Shown here in pieces: positions 34,150 through 43,494 of a stretch of 64,000 nucleotides of DNA. Origin of the DNA: Sideroxyarcus sp. Lineage in GTDB: Bacteria > Pseudomonadota > Gammaproteobacteria > Burkholderiales > Gallionellaceae. Under the pieces are notes generated by a model, which saw nothing but the letters and a program-made list of their open reading frames with translations, searched no databases and had not been told where the DNA came from. Location: positions 40,990-104,989 of the forward strand of contig JAUSBC010000017.1 of NCBI GenBank assembly GCA_030652215.1, read 5' to 3'. A program made the translations under genes and the position numbers. Position 1 is the first letter of the stretch; every line of letters begins with the position of its first letter.

Positions 34150-35920
34150 TTCGGTACTCCTCGATTTTTTGGGTGGCGAATTCTAGCAGAGGGGCAAAGC
34201 GCGCGGGGTCTTTGCGTGCCAGGTCTTCCATTTCCACACGCGCCCGCAGGTAATCTGCGGGATAGCCCCAGATTGCCTTTTCCATCATGGCTTTGGCTTC
34301 TTCCGGCTTGTCCGACATGGCAAGCAGCAGGGCCTGGTGATACACCACAGGGGCTATGGGAATGAAGCGCATGACGCGCTCGTTCAATTGAGACTTTTCC
34401 TGCAGATGGTCGGGACCGATTTCCATTGTGTTGGCGATGAACATCTCGGCATAGGAACTCAGCAGAGCCGACTCGTGCACCTTCATCAGTTCCTCCTGCA
34501 CGCGCGGGATCAGGCTGCGGTCCGCAACCGCTTTCCCCCGCAGTAGCAGCGCATTCTCCAGCCGCTGGTAGGCCAGATGTACCTGCAGCAAGGACAGCGC
34601 ACCCAGCAGCAGCATCAGCGCAACCGACACCCGTCCGACGTTGCGCAACTCCAGCCGATAGCCCGTAACGTCGAACATGCCCAGCATGAATGCCGCCACA
34701 CCGACGAAGTAGGCGTACCAGAGCGGATATTCGAGCATGCTGTGTATGCCCAGCACCGCCAGGACGGCATAACCCCACCATTGGTAAATAGTCCATTGCG
34801 CACCGCGCGCAAATGCCTGCCAGAGCCACATTCCCAGCGTCAGCAGCAACACGATCAAGCCCGCAGTGCCCGCTTCCGCAGCGGTCTGCATCACCAGATT
34901 GTGCGCATTGTTGTAAAGACCGACGATGCCCGGATTGTGCATTTCCACGGCCAGTTGCAGATGCTGGAAGGCGAATTGTCCAAAACCCGCGCCCAGCAAC
35001 GGGAACTGCGCAAATATCAGACTCGCCTCGCGCCACAGTTGCACACGAATACTGCCGCTGGCGTTATCGCCGAACAAGCGCTCCGCCGTCGTCACGCTGC
35101 CGGTGGAGCCCTCCAGCCAGGGAATCTGCACCACGTAGTGCATCTGCCAGAAACCCAGCACCAGCAGCAGGCTGTAATACAGCAGCGGTCGCGCCGCGCG
35201 GTCGCGCTTTTGCACCCAGAAGGCCAGACCAGCCACAAACAGCAGGTACAGCCAGGAACTGCGCGAACCGGACAGTGCCATGACAAACAGCATGGGCGCC
35301 GCCAGCAAGGCCGTCTGCCAAGCCCGCATCGACAGCCGCACATGCAGCAGGCCCAGCGAGATCAAGCCGAACGAGAGGTAGCTGGCATAGTGATTGGGCT
35401 GGGCGGTGTTGCCGTATACAGCGACGGAGGTCTTGAGGGTGACGAACGGGTTCAGGAACGTGTTCCAGCGATAGTGCTGCAGGAAGCCGGCCAAAGTATT
35501 CAGTTCAGCCCCCGCCAGCAGAAACACCGCCAGCACGGTTGCCACTGTCGGCAAACCCAGTTCCGCCCGCAGATGCCGGCCCAGCATCATCAACAATGCG
35601 GCAAACAGGAAATACAGACTCATCAGCATCAGGTGATCGAAATGCTCGATGCGCCCGACGAAGAACTGGATCATCAGCAATAGCATCAAGCCGATGGGCA
35701 ACATCACGATGCGCGGCACTTCCGGCGCCTGCCAGTAGCGCGCGGTCAGCAGCAGCGGCAATGCACACAATCCGAGCAGACCGGCCCCCCACTCCTGATA
35801 GAAGGTGGTGATGGGATAAGCGTGGTGGTAGTACAGAAAAGGCAAAACCCACATCAGGCCGACGAAGGCCAAACTGATGTGGGCGAGGTTAAACGGAAAG
35901 GGCGCGTGTTTTTTTAGCAA
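34127..35920 (-). CDS. Wzy/PglL-family O-antigen ligase or O-oligosaccharyltransferase
   Basis: A 597-residue membrane protein with about 11-12 hydrophobic segments to about residue 430, then a soluble C-terminal part rich in helices (Wzy_C_2-like, LAYQRLENALLLRGKAVADRS). Family residues are in ALSGSRSSWLYLL and the loop with YNNAHNLVMQTAAEAG, where the His is conserved in ligases. PglL enzymes move lipid-linked glycans to pilins; a nearby MSHA pilin makes that plausible, but LPS ligation is also possible. The first codon is TTG, overlapping the DUF2892 stop by seven bases; the 3' end overlaps the rhodanese gene by 23. Confidence 0.8.
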   Translation of the reverse strand: MLKKHAPFPFNLAHISLAFVGLMWVLPFLYYHHAYPITTFYQEWGAGLLGLCALPLLLTARYWQAPEVPRIVMLPIGLMLLLMIQFFVGRIEHFDHLMLMSLYFLFAALLMMLGRHLRAELGLPTVATVLAVFLLAGAELNTLAGFLQHYRWNTFLNPFVTLKTSVAVYGNTAQPNHYASYLSFGLISLGLLHVRLSMRAWQTALLAAPMLFVMALSGSRSSWLYLLFVAGLAFWVQKRDRAARPLLYYSLLLVLGFWQMHYVVQIPWLEGSTGSVTTAERLFGDNASGSIRVQLWREASLIFAQFPLLGAGFGQFAFQHLQLAVEMHNPGIVGLYNNAHNLVMQTAAEAGTAGLIVLLLTLGMWLWQAFARGAQWTIYQWWGYAVLAVLGIHSMLEYPLWYAYFVGVAAFMLGMFDVTGYRLELRNVGRVSVALMLLLGALSLLQVHLAYQRLENALLLRGKAVADRSLIPRVQEELMKVHESALLSSYAEMFIANTMEIGPDHLQEKSQLNERVMRFIPIAPVVYHQALLLAMSDKPEEAKAMMEKAIWGYPADYLRARVEMEDLARKDPARFAPLLEFATQKIEEYRSAAIPAK

Positions 35921-36123
35921 CTTCCCTTGATGCCAAAACGGGCGAGGATGTTATTCAAGGGACAAATCTGCGTGAAACCGCTCTGGAACAGGTTCAGGCC
36001 GACAAAGGCGGTGAAAAACAAGAAGTAACTGCTGACGAACAGCGGGCTGGCTTCCGCACCCAGCGCCAAAGACAACAGGACAAACCCACCTGCAATGATA
36101 CGGACAATGCGTTCTGCGTTCAT
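35914..36123 (-). CDS. DUF2892 (YgaP-like membrane domain) protein
   Basis: A 69-residue protein with two hydrophobic helices (VRIIAGGFVLLSLALGA, YFLFFTAFVGLNLFQS) and a C-terminal CPLNNILARFGIKGSC with two cysteines, the DUF2892 pattern. In E. coli this domain is the membrane part of the rhodanese YgaP. The ATG has GGAGTATC upstream. It lies downstream of the RND pair and upstream of the glycan ligase and rhodanese, all on the same strand. Function is unproven; sulfur handling is the usual guess. Confidence 0.88.
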   Translation of the reverse strand: MNAERIVRIIAGGFVLLSLALGAEASPLFVSSYFLFFTAFVGLNLFQSGFTQICPLNNILARFGIKGSC

Positions 36124-36194
36124 GTTTGATACTCCTTAACGAATTTGATTTTACCTTAATTTTTCCAACAAGCTTTGAAACCGTTGCTGCGCGC

Positions 36195-36280
36195 GGGGCG
36201 GGCAGAGCGAACGGGTAACGGCGAAGCCGTTGGGAACCCGTCGGCCTCCCCCTTGCGGGGACACAAAACCTGCCCCCCCT
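36195..36280. repeat. Dispersed repeat between the RND gene and DUF2892
   Basis: Contains GGGTAACGGCGAAGCCGTTGGG and CGGCCTCCCCCTTGCGGGG, both nearly identical to parts of the element at 58848-58987. The ends GGGCAG and CTGCCC are complementary. The region otherwise shows no gene. Confidence 0.6.
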
Positions 36281-36288
36281 GCAATTTC

Positions 36289-39200
36289 CTACGGATACTT
36301 CTTATATAAGGTGGCGTAGTACAACACCGGAATCACAATCAGCGTCAGCACCGTCGACACCAGGATACCGAAGATCAACGACAGCGCCAGACCATTGAAA
36401 ATCGGGTCATCCAGGATGAACAATGCGCCCAGCATGGCGGCCAGCCCGGTCAGGACGATGGGCTTGGCGCGCGCGGCAGCCGCATTGATCACCGCATGCT
36501 GCGCGTCGATGCCGTCGCGCAACTGCAGGTTGACGAAGTCCACCAACAGGATGGAATTGCGCACGATGATGCCTGCCAGCGCGATCATGCCGATCATCGA
36601 GGTCGCGGTGAACTGCGCGCCGAACAGGGCGTGCCCCGGCATCACGCCGATGATGGTGAGCGGAATCGGCGCCATGATCACCAGCGGCACGACGTAGCTC
36701 TTGAACTGCGCCACCACCAGCAGATAGATCAGGATCAATCCCACGCCGTAGGCGATACCCATGTCGCGGAAGGTCTCGAACGTCACCTGCCACTCGCCGT
36801 CCCACTTCAGCGCATAGCCTGCGTAGGGGTCCGAGGGCTGATGGAAGAACCAGGACTCCAGCGTGCCGCCCTGCTCCAGCGCCATGTCAGAAGTCAGGCC
36901 GTTGATGCCGAACATGCCGTACAGCGGGCTGTCCAAATCGCCCGCCATGTCGCCGGTCACGTACACCACCGGCAGCAAGTCCTTGTGATAGATCGGGTAG
37001 TCGCGCTGCATCTTGACCACCTGCACCACCTCCGACAGCGGCACCAGTGCGCCGTCGCGCGCGCGCACCTTGAGCTTGAGCACATCGTCGATACGGCTGC
37101 GCTTCTCGGCAGGAAGGCTCAAACGGATAGGCGGCGCATATTTCGCATTCGCATCGTGCAACGCGGTCACATCCTGCCCCGACAGGGCGACCTGCACCGC
37201 GTCCACGATGTCGCGCTGCGCCACGCCGAGCAGGGCAGCCTTGCTCTGCATCACGCGCAACACCAGCTTGGGTGCAACCTCGCTCACGGTATCGTCGATG
37301 CCGACAATGTCGGCCGTGGCTACAAACTGCTCGCGCACCTTGGTCGCCACCTTGCGCGCCCCCTGATAATCCGGACCGTAGATTTCGGCCACGATGGGCG
37401 ACATCACCGGCGGACCGGGCGGCACTTCCACAACTTTCACTTTGGCGCCCCACACCTTGGCGATCTGCTCGATCGGTTCGCGCACACTGGTCGCAATTTC
37501 GTGGCTGCTGCGCGAACGGTTGTGCTTGTCCTGCAGATTAACCTGGATATCGCCCTGCTCCGACGCGCTACGCAAGTAATACTGGCGCACCAGTCCGTTG
37601 AAGTTGATGGGAGAAGAGGTTCCGGCATAGGCCTCGTAATCCGTCACTTCCGGCACGGTGGCCAAATAGGCGCCAATCTCGTGCATCACGCCCGAGGTCT
37701 GCTCCAGCGCCGTACCGCTCGGCATGTCGATGACCACCTGGAACTCGGATTTATTGTCGAACGGCAGCATCTTCAATACCACCAGCTTGACCACGGTCAG
37801 CGACACCGCAATCAGCAGCCCGGCCACTATGCCCAGCCACAGCTTGCGTCGCGCGGGAATGCCGTGCACGCCGTTCAGGAAAGGCGTCAGCAGGTTGCGG
37901 AAAAAGCGTGCAATCTTTGTGTCGCGCTCATCCTTGACGAATGCGTGATGCGCATCGGCCAGTTTGAGCGCCAGCCAGGGCGTGATGACAAACGCGATGG
38001 CCAGCGAGATCAGCATGCCCATGCTGGCATTGATCGGAATCGGGCTCATGTACGGACCCATCAGGCCGCTCACGAAGGCCATCGGCAGCAACGCCGCAAT
38101 CACGGTGAACGTGGCGAGGATGGTCGGGCTGCCCACTTCATCCACCGCTTCGGGAATGATTTCGGACAGCGGTTGGTGCTGCGCCAGTTCGCGCCGGCGG
38201 TGGATGTTTTCCACCACCACGATGGCGTCGTCCACCAGAATACCGATAGAGAAAATAAGCGCAAACAGCGATACGCGGTTGAGCGTAAACCCGTATGCCC
38301 AGGAAGCAAACAACGTCACCGCCAGCGTCAGAATCACCGCCACGCCGACGATCACCGCTTCGCGCCGTCCGAGGGCAAACCACACCAGCGCCACCACGGC
38401 GAGCGTGGCGAAGAACAGCTTCTTGATGAGCTTCATCGCCTTGTCGTTGGCGGTCTCGCCGTAGTTGCGCGTGATGGTCACCCGCACATCATCGGGAATC
38501 ACGCTGCCCTTCAACTCTTCCACGCGCTGCAGCAGCTTGTTGGCCACATCCACCGCGTTTTCGCCCGGCTTCTTGGTCACTGCAAGAGTCACCGCGCCGT
38601 ACTCGCCTTGAACCTGAATGCCCTTGTCGCCCGCTGCCGCGCCTGTGCCCAGCCACACATAACTGGCGGGTTGATCGGCGCCGTCCCGCACTTGCGCCAC
38701 GTCGCGCAGGAACACCGGCTTGTTCTCGGTCACGCCGACCACCAGTTGGCTGACTTCTTTGGCGTCGGCCAGGAAATTGCCGGTCTGCACCAGCACTTCG
38801 CGGTTGTTCTGCACCAGGCTGCCCGCGCTGTGCGACACGTTGGACGCCTGCAGTGCGGCACGCACTTCCTGCACCGAGAGCTGGTGCGCGTTCAGTGCTT
38901 CCGGGTCGAGCAGCACGCGCACAATGCGCGGCGTTCCGCCCAGGGTGATCACTTCGCGCGTGCCCCGCACGCGCTGCAATTCCGCCTCGATGGCATGCGC
39001 CACATGCGTCAACTCAACGCCGCCCGCGGACTGCTCGCGCCACAGCGTAAGCCCCAGGATAGGCACATCGTCGATACCCTTGGCCTTGATAATGGGCTGC
39101 ATCACGCCCAGCGTGGGCGGCAGCCAGTCGGCGTGCGAGTTGATGACATCGTAGAGCTTGACCAGCGAAGGCACATGCTGCTCGCCGACCTTGAACTGTA

Positions 39201-39492
39201 CCGACAACACCGCCATACCCGGCTGCGACACGGAGTAAACGTGGTCAACACCGGCGATCTGCGACAGCACCTGCTCGGCCGGGGTCGACACCGTATTCGC
39301 CACATCCTGTGCCGAGGCGCCGGGATAGGCAATCAGCACGTTGGCCATGGTGACGTTGATCTGCGGCTCTTCCTCGCGCGGCGTCACCAGTACGGCAAAC
39401 AGGCCTAGCAACATGGCCACCAGCGCCAGCAGCGGCGTCATCTGCGAATGCAGGAAAGTCCGTGCGATACGGCCGGAAATTCCCATGCTCAT
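36289..39492 (-). CDS. RND efflux permease (AcrB/AcrD/AcrF family)
   Basis: A 1067-residue proton-driven inner-membrane transporter, of normal RND length, with helix groups near residues 15-35, 340-470, 535, 870-1000 and the end. The Asp pair of the proton relay is in GILVDDAIVVVENIHRR, and the end of the protein has LALSLIFGILVSTVLTLIVIPVLYY. The HAE-type sequence rather than CusA-type suggests organic substrates or unknown compounds more than metals. The ATG overlaps the adaptor stop. No outer-membrane TolC-like gene is in the window. A palindromic operator before the adaptor gene suggests control by the SqrR/BigR-like protein. Confidence 0.92.
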   Translation of the reverse strand: MSMGISGRIARTFLHSQMTPLLALVAMLLGLFAVLVTPREEEPQINVTMANVLIAYPGASAQDVANTVSTPAEQVLSQIAGVDHVYSVSQPGMAVLSVQFKVGEQHVPSLVKLYDVINSHADWLPPTLGVMQPIIKAKGIDDVPILGLTLWREQSAGGVELTHVAHAIEAELQRVRGTREVITLGGTPRIVRVLLDPEALNAHQLSVQEVRAALQASNVSHSAGSLVQNNREVLVQTGNFLADAKEVSQLVVGVTENKPVFLRDVAQVRDGADQPASYVWLGTGAAAGDKGIQVQGEYGAVTLAVTKKPGENAVDVANKLLQRVEELKGSVIPDDVRVTITRNYGETANDKAMKLIKKLFFATLAVVALVWFALGRREAVIVGVAVILTLAVTLFASWAYGFTLNRVSLFALIFSIGILVDDAIVVVENIHRRRELAQHQPLSEIIPEAVDEVGSPTILATFTVIAALLPMAFVSGLMGPYMSPIPINASMGMLISLAIAFVITPWLALKLADAHHAFVKDERDTKIARFFRNLLTPFLNGVHGIPARRKLWLGIVAGLLIAVSLTVVKLVVLKMLPFDNKSEFQVVIDMPSGTALEQTSGVMHEIGAYLATVPEVTDYEAYAGTSSPINFNGLVRQYYLRSASEQGDIQVNLQDKHNRSRSSHEIATSVREPIEQIAKVWGAKVKVVEVPPGPPVMSPIVAEIYGPDYQGARKVATKVREQFVATADIVGIDDTVSEVAPKLVLRVMQSKAALLGVAQRDIVDAVQVALSGQDVTALHDANAKYAPPIRLSLPAEKRSRIDDVLKLKVRARDGALVPLSEVVQVVKMQRDYPIYHKDLLPVVYVTGDMAGDLDSPLYGMFGINGLTSDMALEQGGTLESWFFHQPSDPYAGYALKWDGEWQVTFETFRDMGIAYGVGLILIYLLVVAQFKSYVVPLVIMAPIPLTIIGVMPGHALFGAQFTATSMIGMIALAGIIVRNSILLVDFVNLQLRDGIDAQHAVINAAAARAKPIVLTGLAAMLGALFILDDPIFNGLALSLIFGILVSTVLTLIVIPVLYYATLYKKYP

Positions 39493-40523
39493 CGCTTGTT
39501 CTCCGTTGCCACCATGCCGGCCTTGATGGCGTCACGCGCCACTTTCTCGCCGACGTTCAGTCCGGCCAGCACTTCGATCTCGTTCTGTTCGTTCGCATCG
39601 CCCAGTCGCACCTGGCGCAGGCGCGGCACATCCTTGTCATCCACCACGTACACCGCCACCACCTCGCTGCGGCGCAGCACGGCACTGGTCGGGATCAGCA
39701 TCTTGCTCACCTTGCCCACCACGAAATGCGTGCGCACGAACATACCGGGGTAAACGTTTGCCTGATTGGCGGGGAGTTCAACACGCACCTGCGTGCTGTG
39801 TGTGCGGATATCGGCAGACGGCTGCACCGTGACGGACGCGGCCTTGATCCAGCGGCTCAGCGAGGGCACTTCGATGGTTACCGTCGGCCGGTTGCCGATG
39901 TCTTTCAGCCTGTCCTGCGGCACATTGGCGATTACGCGCAACTGCGACGGATCGAAACCGGTCATCAGCGGCTTGCCCACCGTGACCATTTCGCCCATCT
40001 CCACCATGCGCGCAGCCACCACGCCCGCATACGGTGCAACCACCGAGGTATAGCTCTGCGCCAGGGCCGACTGCTCCGCCCCCGCCTCGCTGGCCGCAGC
40101 CTGCGCCTTGGCCATGTCGTAGTCCGACTTGGCTTTGTCCAGCGCGGCCTGGCTGATAAATTTCTGCTCAAACAACTGTTTGGCACGCTCGTAGTTCAAA
40201 TGCGCATTCTGCAACGCCGCCTCGGACTGCGACAGTTGGGCGCGACTACCGGCCAGCGCCTGGTTCGCCTCGCTCTCGTCGATTTTGAGGATCATCTGCC
40301 CCTTGCTCACGCGGTCGCCCACGTCGAAGAAGATGCCCTTCACCCGCCCGGAGATCTGCGCCGACACCGTGGACTGGCGAGTCGCCTCGACCACACCGTC
40401 GATACTGTAAGTCTGCTCGACCTCGCGCAACTGCACCGGCGCCGTCGCCAGCGGCTCTGCCGCCTGTACAGACGCGCCAAATAACACGGACAAACCCAAC
40501 ACCAAACCGAGATTTCGTTTCAT
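39489..40523 (-). CDS. RND efflux periplasmic adaptor (membrane fusion protein)
   Basis: A 344-residue adaptor that links the permease to an outer-membrane channel. The signal peptide is LGLVLGLSVLFGASVQAAE. The lipoyl halves are VSAQISGRVKGIFFDVGDRVSKGQMIL and YTSVVAPYAGVVAARMVEMGEMV, separated by a helical hairpin (SRAQLSQSEAALQNAHLNYE). The start ATG 40523 has AGAGGTCAGG upstream; the frame is open to 40562 but that would run into the operator. It is the first gene of the operon. Confidence 0.93.
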   Translation of the reverse strand: MKRNLGLVLGLSVLFGASVQAAEPLATAPVQLREVEQTYSIDGVVEATRQSTVSAQISGRVKGIFFDVGDRVSKGQMILKIDESEANQALAGSRAQLSQSEAALQNAHLNYERAKQLFEQKFISQAALDKAKSDYDMAKAQAAASEAGAEQSALAQSYTSVVAPYAGVVAARMVEMGEMVTVGKPLMTGFDPSQLRVIANVPQDRLKDIGNRPTVTIEVPSLSRWIKAASVTVQPSADIRTHSTQVRVELPANQANVYPGMFVRTHFVVGKVSKMLIPTSAVLRRSEVVAVYVVDDKDVPRLRQVRLGDANEQNEIEVLAGLNVGEKVARDAIKAGMVATENKR

Positions 40524-40552
40524 AGCCTGACCTCTGAAGATAATATCGTCGC

Positions 40553-40581
40553 ATATTAGCATATTCTAATATTCATGCCAA
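40553..40581 (-). promoter_or_regulatory. RND operon promoter with overlapping palindromic operator
   Basis: Minus-strand TTGGCA (-35, 40581-40576), 17-base spacer and TAATAT (-10, 40558-40553). The perfect palindrome ATATTAG-CATATT-CTAATAT (40553-40572) covers the spacer and the -10 box, the layout of a repressor site. A 16-of-20 match lies in front of the ArsR-family gene at 41896-41915. The leader to the adaptor ATG is about 22 bases. Confidence 0.72.
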
Positions 40582-40806
40582 GCATTGATGCGCAAACTCC
40601 ATTCCACTCTGCAAATAGACTGAAGCAAACCGTAAATAAATTAATTAAATCATATGGAAACGCTTCATACCTGTACTTTAGTACAATATGGCTTTATTGG
40701 CATATCAACTATAAAGACCACACCACACAGATGGCTCAGTTGGAGGACTCTTGGAAAAACTGACACTAACATTTTAAGCATCGATTACTTTTGAAAGGGT
40801 AACGCA
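40582..40806. other. AT-rich intergenic region upstream of the PEP-CTERM gene
   Basis: About 225 bases, clearly richer in A and T than the flanks. It contains a small palindrome TGTACTTTAGTACA (40672-40685). A 62-codon frame here (40575-40763) has no ribosome site and no recognisable features. I could not assign a confident promoter. Confidence 0.4.
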
Positions 40807-41385
40807 ATGAAATTTAAAGCTTTAATTATCTCCGCTTGCATGTTCTTCTGCGCCAGCATTGTCCAAGCAGCCCCGGTAGTGACGTTTACAACCAGCGGCT
40901 CTGCCGGCTCATGGCTAGTGGATTTCTCGGTTACCAACACGCTGGGCGGCACCAATAATATATATTTCTTCGGCGTACAAGCACCGACAACCAACATTGT
41001 CAGCTCTCCCACTGGCTGGACTAGTTATCAAACTTTCAGCAATATCTCCGCTTTCGGCGGTTCCAGTGCCACTTATAATGACGTTTGGTTAATCCCCACC
41101 TCCTCAAGTGCCGTCATTACTCCGGGGGATACCGTCGGCGGATTCAATGTGATTTACAACACTGTTGATGCACCAACTAGCGTGTCATGGTTTGCGTTCT
41201 CATACGGCGACACCTACACCGGCTCCGACCACTTTTATAACGATAAAAATCCTGGCTTTCAAGGAGTTGCCACAGTTGAACAAACTGTTACTGCCGTCCC
41301 AGAGCCGGAGACCTACGCCATGCTGATGGTTGGCTTGGGCTTGTTGGGTTTCTCGGCACGCCGCAAAAAAAACACAGCCGTGTAA
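40807..41385 (+). CDS. PEP-CTERM exported protein
   Basis: A 192-residue surface or matrix protein. A signal peptide (LIISACMFFCASIVQAAP) is followed by a beta-rich, Ser/Thr/Asn-rich body and the PEP-CTERM sorting tail: VPEPETYAMLMVGLGLLGF then ARRKK. The tail is recognised by exosortase, whose gene is not in the window. The ATG is preceded by GAAAGGG. It is flanked by an AT-rich promoter region and a strong terminator, so it is a single-gene unit. The body gives no clue to its function; such proteins are often linked to exopolysaccharide. Confidence 0.9.
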   Translation: MKFKALIISACMFFCASIVQAAPVVTFTTSGSAGSWLVDFSVTNTLGGTNNIYFFGVQAPTTNIVSSPTGWTSYQTFSNISAFGGSSATYNDVWLIPTSSSAVITPGDTVGGFNVIYNTVDAPTSVSWFAFSYGDTYTGSDHFYNDKNPGFQGVATVEQTVTAVPEPETYAMLMVGLGLLGFSARRKKNTAV

Positions 41386-41399
41386 TTTATTTATTGGTT

Positions 41400-41437
41400 C
41401 AATGCAAAACGGGAGCTCTGGCTCCCGTTTTGCATTG
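41400..41437 (+). terminator. Terminator after the PEP-CTERM gene
   Basis: A perfect 17-base stem: CAATGCAAAACGGGAGC, loop TCTG, and its exact complement. The GC core with TTTT on its 3' side fits an intrinsic terminator. It begins 15 bases after the stop codon. Confidence 0.85.
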
Positions 41438-41506
41438 CAGCAACAGAAAAACCTCTACCGCACAGATATAACCCAAGAAGGCCCTTCCCAGCACCTCATG
41501 AAACAA

Positions 41507-41806
41507 TCAAATGGAGCAGAACACATCCCGCATCATCCCCACCAGCTTCAGGGTGCGTTGGTCGCCGACGCGGTAATAGACCCGATTCGCATCTTTGCGC
41601 GTGGACAGGATGCCCTTGTCGCGCAGGATGGCCAGGTGTTGCGAAATGTTGCTCTGCGAGGTACCCACGCTATCCACGATCTCCTGCACGCTCAACTCCC
41701 CCGCGCCAAGCACGCATAACACCTTGAGGCGCAAGGGGTGGGCAATGGATTTCATCGCCAGGGCGGCCTGCAGGATGTCTTCGTCTTTATCGATCAGTTT
41801 CTTCAT
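41507..41806 (-). CDS. ArsR-family regulator of the SqrR/BigR persulfide-sensor type
   Basis: A 99-residue winged-helix repressor. The recognition region is SVQEIVDSVGTSQSNISQHLAILRDKGIL, with the wing at RVYYRV. It lacks the metal motif ELCVCDL of ArsR/SmtB. Its only cysteines are Cys31 (RLKVLCVLG) and Cys97 (RDVFCSI), 66 residues apart, the spacing of the sulfur-sensing pair of SqrR and BigR. ATG 41806 is chosen because the frame upstream runs into a putative operator (41896). A similar operator before the RND operon makes that operon the likely target. Confidence 0.85.
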   Translation of the reverse strand: MKKLIDKDEDILQAALAMKSIAHPLRLKVLCVLGAGELSVQEIVDSVGTSQSNISQHLAILRDKGILSTRKDANRVYYRVGDQRTLKLVGMMRDVFCSI

Positions 41807-41895
41807 GTTCTTGAGCCATCGTTGGAAGTGGGGGAATGTCGCTCCCTGAAATCGGCTAAAATCATGTGCTGACGAATCAGAAATCCGCAGCCATT

Positions 41896-41915
41896 CAATT
41901 AGCATCTGCTTATAT
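41896..41915. promoter_or_regulatory. Second, imperfect copy of the RND operator
   Basis: CAATTAG-CATCTG-CTTATAT matches the perfect palindrome at 40553-40572 in 16 of 20 core positions. It lies between the regulator gene and gpmI, so it may mediate autorepression. Confidence 0.55.
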
Positions 41916-41943
41916 TACGATATTTTGGTGAACAAAAGCCAAC

Positions 41944-43494
41944 ATGACCACCTCTCCCGCCCAAAAAATCACGCCCGTCCTCCTGCTCATCCTCGATGGC
42001 TTCGGTTATCGCGAGGATGCCGACTTCAATGCCGTCGCCGGCGCGCGCAAGCCCAACTGGGACCGTTTGTGGAAGCAGTATCCGCATACGCTGATCAACG
42101 CCTCCGAGTTGCGCGTCGGCCTGCCCAAGGGGCAGATGGGCAATTCCGAAGTGGGCCACCTGAACATCGGCGCCGGGCGCGTCGTGTACCAGGACCTGAC
42201 CAAAGTCGACCTGGCCATCGAGAACGGCAGCTTCTACGCCAACCCGGCTCTGGTCGAAGCGGTTGAAACTGCCAAACGCAACGGCACGGCACTGCATATC
42301 CTGGGGCTGCTTTCCCCCGGCGGCGTGCACAGCCACGAAACGCATATCCACGCCATGCTGGAACTGGCGGTGCGCACCGGACTGAAAAAGATCTTCATCC
42401 ACGCTTTCCTCGACGGTCGCGACACGCCGCCGCGCAGCGCCGCGCTGTCACTGCACGATCTGCAGGAGAAGTGCGCACAGCTCGGCGCCGGTCGTATCGC
42501 CACCATTTGCGGCCGTTTCTTCGCGATGGACCGCGACAACCGCTGGGAGCGCGTGCAAATCGCCTACGACATGCTCACGCAGGGCATTGCCCCGTTCTCC
42601 GCCGCCACCGCGCAGATGGGATTGGAGGCAGCCTACAAGCGCGAAGAGAACGACGAATTCGTGCAGGCCACCGTTATTGGCGAGCCCGCCCCAATGCAGG
42701 ACGGCGATGCGGTGGTGTTCATGAACTTCCGCGCCGACCGTGCGCGCGAGATGACGCGCGCGCTGACCGACGACGCTTTCGCCGCTTTTGCCCGTACCCG
42801 ATTCCCGAAACTGGCGAACTACACCACGCTGAGCAGCTACGGCGAAGACTTCCACCTGCCGTGCGCCTATACCGCCGACGCCATCCATAACGGAATCGGT
42901 GAATACCTTTCCAGCCTGGGCCTGAAGCAGCTGCGCATTGCCGAGACCGAAAAGTATGCCCACGTGACCTACTTCATGAACGGCGGCAAGGAACAACCCT
43001 ACCCCGGCGAAGACCGCATCCTCGTGCCTTCGCCCAAAGTTGCCACCTACGACCTCAAGCCGGAAATGAGTGCGTTCGAGGTCACCGACAAGCTGGAAGC
43101 CGCCATCCGCAGCAAACAATACCAGGCCATCCTGTGCAATTACGCCAACGGCGACATGGTCGGCCACAGCGGCATCATGGAAGCGGCGGTCAAGGCGGTG
43201 GAAACGCTGGACATCTGCCTCGGACGCGTGGTTGATGCCATGCTGGAATGCGGGGGCGAAGTGATCATCACCGCCGACCACGGCAACGCCGAGCAGATGA
43301 TAGACCGCACCACGCACCAGGCGCACACCGCGCACACCCTGAACCTCGTCCCCTTCTTATATATAGGACGCAAAGCCAGCATCGCCGCCGCCGGAACCGG
43401 CGCCCTGCAAGATGTCGCCCCCACCCTGCTGGCAATGATGGGCCTGCCGCAACCGCCGGAAATGACCGGCAAGCCACTTATCGACCTTCTGTGA
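41944..43494 (+). CDS. gpmI: 2,3-bisphosphoglycerate-independent phosphoglycerate mutase GpmI
   Basis: A 516-residue manganese-dependent glycolytic enzyme of the alkaline phosphatase superfamily, interconverting 3- and 2-phosphoglycerate. The first metal Asp is in [12 protein letters not shown], the nucleophile Ser in [11 protein letters not shown], and the late metal site in [13 protein letters not shown]. Length is typical. It is followed by envC with a GTGA overlap, a common arrangement (gpmI-envC-ctpA). Confidence 0.96.
   Translation: MTTSPAQKITPVLLLILDGFGYREDADFNAVAGARKPNWDRLWKQYPHTLINASELRVGLPKGQMGNSEVGHLNIGAGRVVYQDLTKVDLAIENGSFYANPALVEAVETAKRNGTALHILGLLSPGGVHSHETHIHAMLELAVRTGLKKIFIHAFLDGRDTPPRSAALSLHDLQEKCAQLGAGRIATICGRFFAMDRDNRWERVQIAYDMLTQGIAPFSAATAQMGLEAAYKREENDEFVQATVIGEPAPMQDGDAVVFMNFRADRAREMTRALTDDAFAAFARTRFPKLANYTTLSSYGEDFHLPCAYTADAIHNGIGEYLSSLGLKQLRIAETEKYAHVTYFMNGGKEQPYPGEDRILVPSPKVATYDLKPEMSAFEVTDKLEAAIRSKQYQAILCNYANGDMVGHSGIMEAAVKAVETLDICLGRVVDAMLECGGEVIITADHGNAEQMIDRTTHQAHTAHTLNLVPFLYIGRKASIAAAGTGALQDVAPTLLAMMGLPQPPEMTGKPLIDLL

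Noticed and set aside
40575..40763. 62-codon frame upstream of the PEP-CTERM gene
   Set aside because: No ribosome site, no family features, and it starts inside the RND operator/promoter. Treated as intergenic.
43248..43490. Long in-frame extension of envC into gpmI
   Set aside because: Arg/Pro/His-rich shadow of gpmI; the GTG at 43491 starts a proper signal peptide and overlaps the gpmI stop.
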